From Acidovorax sp. sif1233 (GTDB lineage: Bacteria; Pseudomonadota; Gammaproteobacteria; Burkholderiales; Burkholderiaceae_C), in assembly GCF_019218755.1 (NCBI RefSeq), contig NZ_JAHUWZ010000013.1:1-64000 (forward strand): DNA of 64,000 nucleotides. Reading direction: 5' to 3'. Each line of letters starts with the position of its first letter. The first letter of the stretch is position 1. The position numbers were made by a program, and so were the translations under genes. A model generated the notes under the pieces. It saw nothing but the letters and a program-made list of their open reading frames with translations. It ran no database searches and was not told where the DNA came from. Positions 59,914 through 64,000 of the stretch are shown piece after piece.

Positions 59914-60750
59914 TCAGATCGTCTTCACTGAGCCCCCCGTGGGGCTCACGTTGAAGTTGCCCTTGAAGCCGAGCAGGCGCAGCAGGTACTCGCGAATCAG
60001 GTCAGTCGCAGCGTCGTATTGGAGCTTCTGCTGTGCGTGCGTCAGGCTTGCAACACCCGTGTGCAGGACCTCGTTTCGGAGGTCCACCAGAGGTTTGAGG
60101 CTTGGGGCCATGCCCTCCGCACCGAACATGCGGGTCATCATTACTTTGAAGCTGAGGCTGGCGTTCGTTGCTGGGTCTATGAACTTCCCGGATCTGAAAG
60201 CGTATTGCTGATGCGTTCCGTAGGTGTGCTTCAAGTTCTCCAGCAACACACTCAGGAAGACCAGCTTGCACTCCATAGGCAGGCCAGGGCGAGCCGCCTG
60301 CAGCATGTAGTCGATCACCACCTTGAGGCTGCGAGCGCTCTCCAAGGCTTTGTACTGAGGGTATGTCTGGTCCACAAACTTCCTAATCGCAGCGCCATCC
60401 GCTGGGTCGATGACGGGATCTGCGTTCTGCCCAGGGCGATGGATGGAGTTGTGAACTTTGGGGGGGGTGCCATCTGGGTAGTTGTGTCCGTTGCAGGCCA
60501 CCTGCGACTGGGTTGCGAACGCCAGTAGCCAGCAGATGCGTTCTATGGCCTCCATGGTTGCCGTCACCTGCTCTGGGGCTACGTTTTCAACGAGGATTTC
60601 AGCCAACTGCTCGGGTTTGGTCTGCAAGATGAACCGCTGCCCCTCGCATGTGAAAACCGATGTGTCGCGGACGACTTTCCCATCCACCTCCTCGCTGAAG
60701 GACTCCCCTTGAACTTTTGAGTTCATGACATACGCGCGGAGGTTGGACAT
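59914..60750 (-). CDS. HEPN-domain protein, 278 aa
   Basis: An N-terminal domain (about 1-90), a helical core, and LVDLRNEVLHTGV with R225-x4-H230, a HEPN RNase motif with the usual TG following. Apea/AbiV-like HEPN proteins are typical of abortive systems. It forms a minus-strand pair with the 96-residue gene. No antitoxin is recognised. Confidence 0.6.
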   Translation of the reverse strand: MSNLRAYVMNSKVQGESFSEEVDGKVVRDTSVFTCEGQRFILQTKPEQLAEILVENVAPEQVTATMEAIERICWLLAFATQSQVACNGHNYPDGTPPKVHNSIHRPGQNADPVIDPADGAAIRKFVDQTYPQYKALESARSLKVVIDYMLQAARPGLPMECKLVFLSVLLENLKHTYGTHQQYAFRSGKFIDPATNASLSFKVMMTRMFGAEGMAPSLKPLVDLRNEVLHTGVASLTHAQQKLQYDAATDLIREYLLRLLGFKGNFNVSPTGGSVKTI

Positions 60751-60855
60751 GCAGTGGGCCTTGTGTGGTGGGATGTAGATTTTGCCCCCACCTTGCGAGC
60801 GCTTTTACAGGGGACGTGGCCACCTGCGGCACGGGCTCACATGCGAAGGGCCTCA

Positions 60856-60939
60856 GGTTTGCGTTTAAGCACTTGGGCCTTTGCTCCCGCTGTGTTTTCT
60901 TGCGACAAGACGCAACTTCGTGGTTTGCGTTTAAGCACT
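60856..60939. repeat. Direct repeat GGTTTGCGTTTAAGCACT, two copies 66 bp apart
   Basis: An 18-bp identical repeat at 60856-60873 and 60922-60939 in the region before the HEPN gene. Only two copies are visible, too few to call a CRISPR array. Confidence 0.7.
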
Positions 60940-61019
60940 CTCTCCTGCAGCCTGCGTGCCTGGCGGGGGCCATGGCTCATGGCGGTTTTCCGTGGGGGGG
61001 TGACGCTCAGCGCCGCGCG

Positions 61020-61559
61020 TCAGGCTGACTGGGCCTGCTGGTCTTTCCTGACGATCCTCCACGCCCCAATGAACGCGGCACCTGCGGCCAGACAGCCAGT
61101 CGCAAACTGCCACGGAGACTCATAGATGACGGCATTCGACAGCCAGAGCAGGCAGTTCATCCCTATCACCAGCCGCAGCCGGAATCCGCTCAGGAAGAAG
61201 AACGCGTAGGTGACACAAGAGCTGCCCACGGCAAGGACCGCAGAAATTGGCCCACTCCATGTCACCGCTGCCGCGATCCAGGTCGCAGACATGAAGGACC
61301 CGCACAGCATCGTTTTTTTTCGCGCAGACAGCTTATCTGGGCGAATGGCCATGTAATTCCGAAGAAATATTATTGAGCACAACGCTGTGGCCGTTGCAGA
61401 ACCAATAAGCGCATTATGTGCGATGGTGAACAAAGATGCCAAAAAAGCATTCTTGCGCAGTGCGGAATCATTTTTAACAATGAGCCCCGCAACGTTCAAT
61501 ACTAATGCGATAATGCCTGTCGCATGAGCTGCGACGTAAATCAAGCCTACTTTGTCCAT
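61020..61559 (-). CDS. YgjV-like inner-membrane protein, 179 aa
   Basis: ATG 61559 with GGGAG upstream. Six hydrophobic segments (for example LIYVAAHATGIIALVLNVAGLI and AVLAVGSSCVTYAFFFLSGF) and the pattern of the YgjV/Imp family, whose function is unknown. Divergent from the GNAT-like gene. Confidence 0.7.
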   Translation of the reverse strand: MDKVGLIYVAAHATGIIALVLNVAGLIVKNDSALRKNAFLASLFTIAHNALIGSATATALCSIIFLRNYMAIRPDKLSARKKTMLCGSFMSATWIAAAVTWSGPISAVLAVGSSCVTYAFFFLSGFRLRLVIGMNCLLWLSNAVIYESPWQFATGCLAAGAAFIGAWRIVRKDQQAQSA

Positions 61560-61584
61560 CAAACTCCCGATAGTTGATATTGTA

Positions 61585-62220
61585 ATGACACAAGCGGAAA
61601 ATCAAACTCAAAGACTGATCGTTCGAATTGCTACCGCCGAAGATGTTGATTCGGTGGATCGGTTGCGGATTGGTGCGTATAAAAGCGCGACATGGTTTGC
61701 GGCAGAGGACTACCAGCGCCTCAAGATGGCATCTGACCCCGCTGGGACAATCGTCTTTGTGGCAGAGCCCCATGACCAGCCCGGACGCTTGCTTGGCACG
61801 GTGGCCATTGCCGTATCTGGCGATAGACCATCGTTGGAGAAGGCGGTGGGCGCCAGCCTGGAAGGCCGCGAGCTTGTTTTCCCGTGCGCTACGGTTATGC
61901 GTCTGGCAACTTCCGAAGATGCCCGTGGCATGAGCATAAACCACATTCTGCGGGCCTGTTTCGTTGAAAAGGCGCTGCAGGACGGCTGGGAGTTTTTCTG
62001 CTCTTCTCAAGCCAAAGGAACTCCGAATATCGAGGCAATGAAACAGTTGGGTTATGTCTTTGAAGAAGTCCCTTCAACATTGATGAATACTGTGAAAGTC
62101 GCCGATGACTCGCTGATGCTCAATTGGCTGAGACGGAGGGACTATAAAGACACCCTACGTAAGATATATTCATACCTGACGGCTAGAAATGCACCGCGTT
62201 GGGAGTTGGTTGCGCGCTAA
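61585..62220 (+). CDS. GNAT-like N-acyltransferase, 211 aa
   Basis: The order RIATAEDVDSVDRLRIGAYK, IVFVAEP.DQPGRLLGTVAIA, VMRLATSEDARGMSINHILRACFVEKA (a relaxed acetyl-CoA loop) and GYVFEEVPSTLMN fits a GNAT or acyl-homoserine-lactone-synthase-like fold. The substrate is unknown. Its 3' end overlaps the convergent CoA-transferase gene by 38 bp. Confidence 0.55.
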   Translation: MTQAENQTQRLIVRIATAEDVDSVDRLRIGAYKSATWFAAEDYQRLKMASDPAGTIVFVAEPHDQPGRLLGTVAIAVSGDRPSLEKAVGASLEGRELVFPCATVMRLATSEDARGMSINHILRACFVEKALQDGWEFFCSSQAKGTPNIEAMKQLGYVFEEVPSTLMNTVKVADDSLMLNWLRRRDYKDTLRKIYSYLTARNAPRWELVAR

Positions 62221-63358
62221 ACCAGCTAAAAGCATCTTCTGGATTCATGGCCTCTTCGCTCATGGGGGCCGGTGAAAGAGCGCACAGGGGGGCTCCATCC
62301 AGAAAAACAGGGGTGGCAATCTGGTGGTGGCCCAGCTGATCCCTCTGGACCAGCCCCAGTGGCTCGACTTGCGGATGGGCCAGTGCCTGGGCGACTGAGT
62401 TGACGCTGGAGCAGGCGATACCCCGCGAACCCAGAATTTCCTCCCACTCCTGCGCAGCGAGGCGAGAGAAAGCGCCCTGAAGGAGCGCATTCAGCTCCTC
62501 TGCACGATCAAGGCGCATATGGTGGTCTGCGAACTCGTGGGCAACGTGCTCTTGCACTCCGATCAGCCTGCACAGCGTCGTGAACTGCTGGTCGGAGCCG
62601 ATGGTGAGCATCAAGTAGGAGCCCTGATCGCAGAGGAACCGGCCGAAGGGGCTGATAAACGGGTTGGCGTTGCCGACAAGCTTCGGGCTGCGGCCCGTGA
62701 GCAAGGTGGACTGGGCGAACGGCCCGAGGAGCGCGAATCCCGATGAAAACAGGTTCGCCTCGACCAACCCACCGCGTCCGGTTGCTTGGCGCTGATGCAG
62801 CTTGGCCACGATGCCCAGCGCCGCGAAAAGTCCCGTGGACTGATCCAGGATCGGCGGCGCTGCCTTCATCGGCCCGCAGTCGGCGTTACCCGTGAGGCTC
62901 ATCCAGCCGGAAGCGGCCTGGGCGATAGCGTCATACCCCGGACGGTGCGCAAAAGGTCCAGAGCCCCCAAAACCGGTGATCGAGCACCAAATCAGGCTCT
63001 TGTGGTCCTGCAGGAGCTGGTCCTTGCAGAGCCCCAGTTTCTTGAGCGATCCCACCTTGAAGTTTTCTACCACCACGTCAGCCTGCGCGATCAGCCCACG
63101 GATGTGCTCAATATCGCCGGGGTCCTGCAGGTCCAGGTGCAGCAGTCTCTTTCCGCGATTGGCAGCGAGGAAGTGTGGAGCGACTTGTTCGCGGTGGAAG
63201 GGAGGCCCCCATGTGCGCGCCTGGTCGGGGCTCTGCGGTGACTCCACCTTCAACACCTGTGCACCCAAATCGGCCAGCATCATGGCGCAGTAGGGGCCGG
63301 AGAGGATGCGGCTGAGATCGACAACTCGAATGCCCTGCAGCGGGAGGTTCTGATGCAT
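62183..63358 (-). CDS. CaiB/BaiF family III CoA-transferase, 391 aa
   Basis: The family III pattern is complete: GIRVVDLSRILSGPYCAMMLADLGAQVLKVE, then VVVENFKVGSLKKLGL, GYDAIAQAASGWMSLTGN and the catalytic aspartate in PPILDQSTGLFAALGIVA (D172). It moves CoA between carboxylic acids in aliphatic or aromatic acid metabolism; the substrate cannot be inferred. It is a metabolic cargo gene on an otherwise defence- and maintenance-rich replicon. Confidence 0.88.
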   Translation of the reverse strand: MHQNLPLQGIRVVDLSRILSGPYCAMMLADLGAQVLKVESPQSPDQARTWGPPFHREQVAPHFLAANRGKRLLHLDLQDPGDIEHIRGLIAQADVVVENFKVGSLKKLGLCKDQLLQDHKSLIWCSITGFGGSGPFAHRPGYDAIAQAASGWMSLTGNADCGPMKAAPPILDQSTGLFAALGIVAKLHQRQATGRGGLVEANLFSSGFALLGPFAQSTLLTGRSPKLVGNANPFISPFGRFLCDQGSYLMLTIGSDQQFTTLCRLIGVQEHVAHEFADHHMRLDRAEELNALLQGAFSRLAAQEWEEILGSRGIACSSVNSVAQALAHPQVEPLGLVQRDQLGHHQIATPVFLDGAPLCALSPAPMSEEAMNPEDAFSWFSAQPTPNAVHF

Positions 63359-63688
63359 GTGAAATCGCCTTCATCTTGACTTGCGGGGGCCGCAGGGGCT
63401 CATGACCAACTGCCTCGAACCGGTGGAGCCGTTTCAAAGGTCAACGACGATTATGGAAAGTCAGATACCCAAAAAGGGGGGCGAAAAGCACGGAAAAAGC
63501 CTCTGTTAAGCCCTGCGGAGGCTTCAACGCGGATCAAGTTGCGCTCATCACCCGGATGCCGACTGCTTCACTGGGTTGCGACGAGGCGGGCTTCACACAT
63601 TGCTCGATGCCCGTGATAGGCGTCAGGTAGCATGGATGACCTGACAAACCCGCCTGGCATGACCTGGCTTGACTGACAGCGCGCCAAT
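63359..63688. other. Intergenic region before the last gene
   Basis: 330 bases without a supported gene. A segment at 63462-63495 (CCCAAAAAGGGGGGCGAAAAGCA on plus) resembles the complement of the dispersed TTTTCGGCACCCTTTTGGG repeat. The start region of the CoA-transferase gene is at its left edge. Confidence 0.5.
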
Positions 63689-63949
63689 ATGCCCACGCCC
63701 CGTATCGACCTCACGGTAATCAACGATTCCAGCGATGACCTGGTGGTACCGCGTAGCGCTCTGCTGCAGGTGGACCTGATCGCCACGGTGGTTGATGTGG
63801 AGTGCGCCAATTTCGCGGCGGGCGCGAAGACAAAGCTGACGCTCATGGAAGCGTGCTCCGGGCCCGGAGCGCCTCAGGGTGCGCGCACGTTGCTGGTGAT
63901 GGAGAGCTACAAGGCGGTTTGCATGCTCATCAAGCACGCCGACCTGTAG
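63689..63949 (+). CDS. Small hypothetical protein, 86 aa
   Basis: MPTPRIDLTVINDSSDDLVVPRSALLQVDLIATVVDVEC has alternating hydrophobic strands and a helical C-terminus (LLVMESYKAVCMLIKHADL). No clear ribosome site. Complete but unrecognised. Confidence 0.45.
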   Translation: MPTPRIDLTVINDSSDDLVVPRSALLQVDLIATVVDVECANFAAGAKTKLTLMEACSGPGAPQGARTLLVMESYKAVCMLIKHADL

Positions 63950-64000
63950 AGACTGGATGCCATGGCCGCATGCGCATAGCCCATACGCGGAATTCCGAAA

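Overview
The window looks like 64 kb of a large conjugative plasmid, or a plasmid-derived element, from a betaproteobacterium. Burkholderiales, probably the Comamonadaceae side, is my inference from the moderately high GC, the style of the two small H-NS-family proteins and the plasmid-type maintenance genes. I see no rRNA, tRNA or core housekeeping gene. Backbone functions lie at the left: the TraD-type conjugation coupling protein with a DUF4400 membrane protein (0.8-3.7 kb, minus strand), parA-parB (4.7-7.0 kb), an array of CTGTACGTACAG palindromes (7.1-8.0 kb), a winged-helix replication-initiator-like gene (8.4-9.3 kb) with a consensus DnaA box behind it, and a KfrA-like coiled-coil protein (9.5-10.2 kb). 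A TrfB/KorA-like repressor (27.3 kb) and a ProQ/FinO RNA chaperone (45.4 kb) are further plasmid-type regulators.

From 10.5 kb on the window is mostly accessory. 10.6-14.8 kb holds small regulators, two lipoproteins or exported proteins, a PLD-family nuclease and an H-NS protein. 14.8-19.8 kb is a defence-like block: an apparently domesticated ISL3-type transposase, an RloC-like SMC/zinc-hook ATPase with a candidate anticodon-nuclease triad, and a HEPN protein. 19.8-22.2 kb carries small plasmid genes, followed by a complete IS5-family insertion with a CTAA target duplication (22.26-23.42 kb). 23.5-31.9 kb is a run of short hypothetical genes with a PD-(D/E)XK protein, XRE and TrfB regulators, DUF1643, an FtsK-gamma-like winged helix and a candidate cysteine peptidase.

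31.9-38.3 kb is a compact four-gene Wadjet-type (SMC/MukBEF-like plus Toprim nuclease) anti-plasmid operon. An AT-rich insert follows, with a lipoprotein and a secreted aerolysin/ETX-MTX2-like protein (38.4-40.3 kb), then a two-gene hypothetical pair (40.5-42.6 kb). Next is an operon of a 761-residue protein whose C-terminus resembles the anti-CRISPR AcrVA2, ProQ/FinO, and a HEPN-CBS fusion (43.1-46.8 kb). After it come an MmeI-like type IIL restriction-modification enzyme (46.8-49.6 kb) and HipBA (50.3-51.9 kb). The most system-like uncharacterised unit is at 52.7-58.7 kb: a DUF262-type protein, an AAA+ ATPase and an 1158-residue protein of unknown family, followed by an HNH protein. The right end carries another HEPN protein, a YgjV-like membrane protein, a GNAT-like protein and a CaiB/BaiF CoA-transferase.

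Two things tie the window together. First, a recurring inverted-repeat operator built on ATTGCAATT lies upstream of at least five scattered transcription units, so one plasmid regulator probably controls H-NS, lipoprotein, HTH and DUF262 genes together. Second, there are several candidate HEPN ribonucleases and at least five plausible anti-plasmid, anti-phage or addiction systems, so this replicon appears equipped to compete with other mobile DNA.
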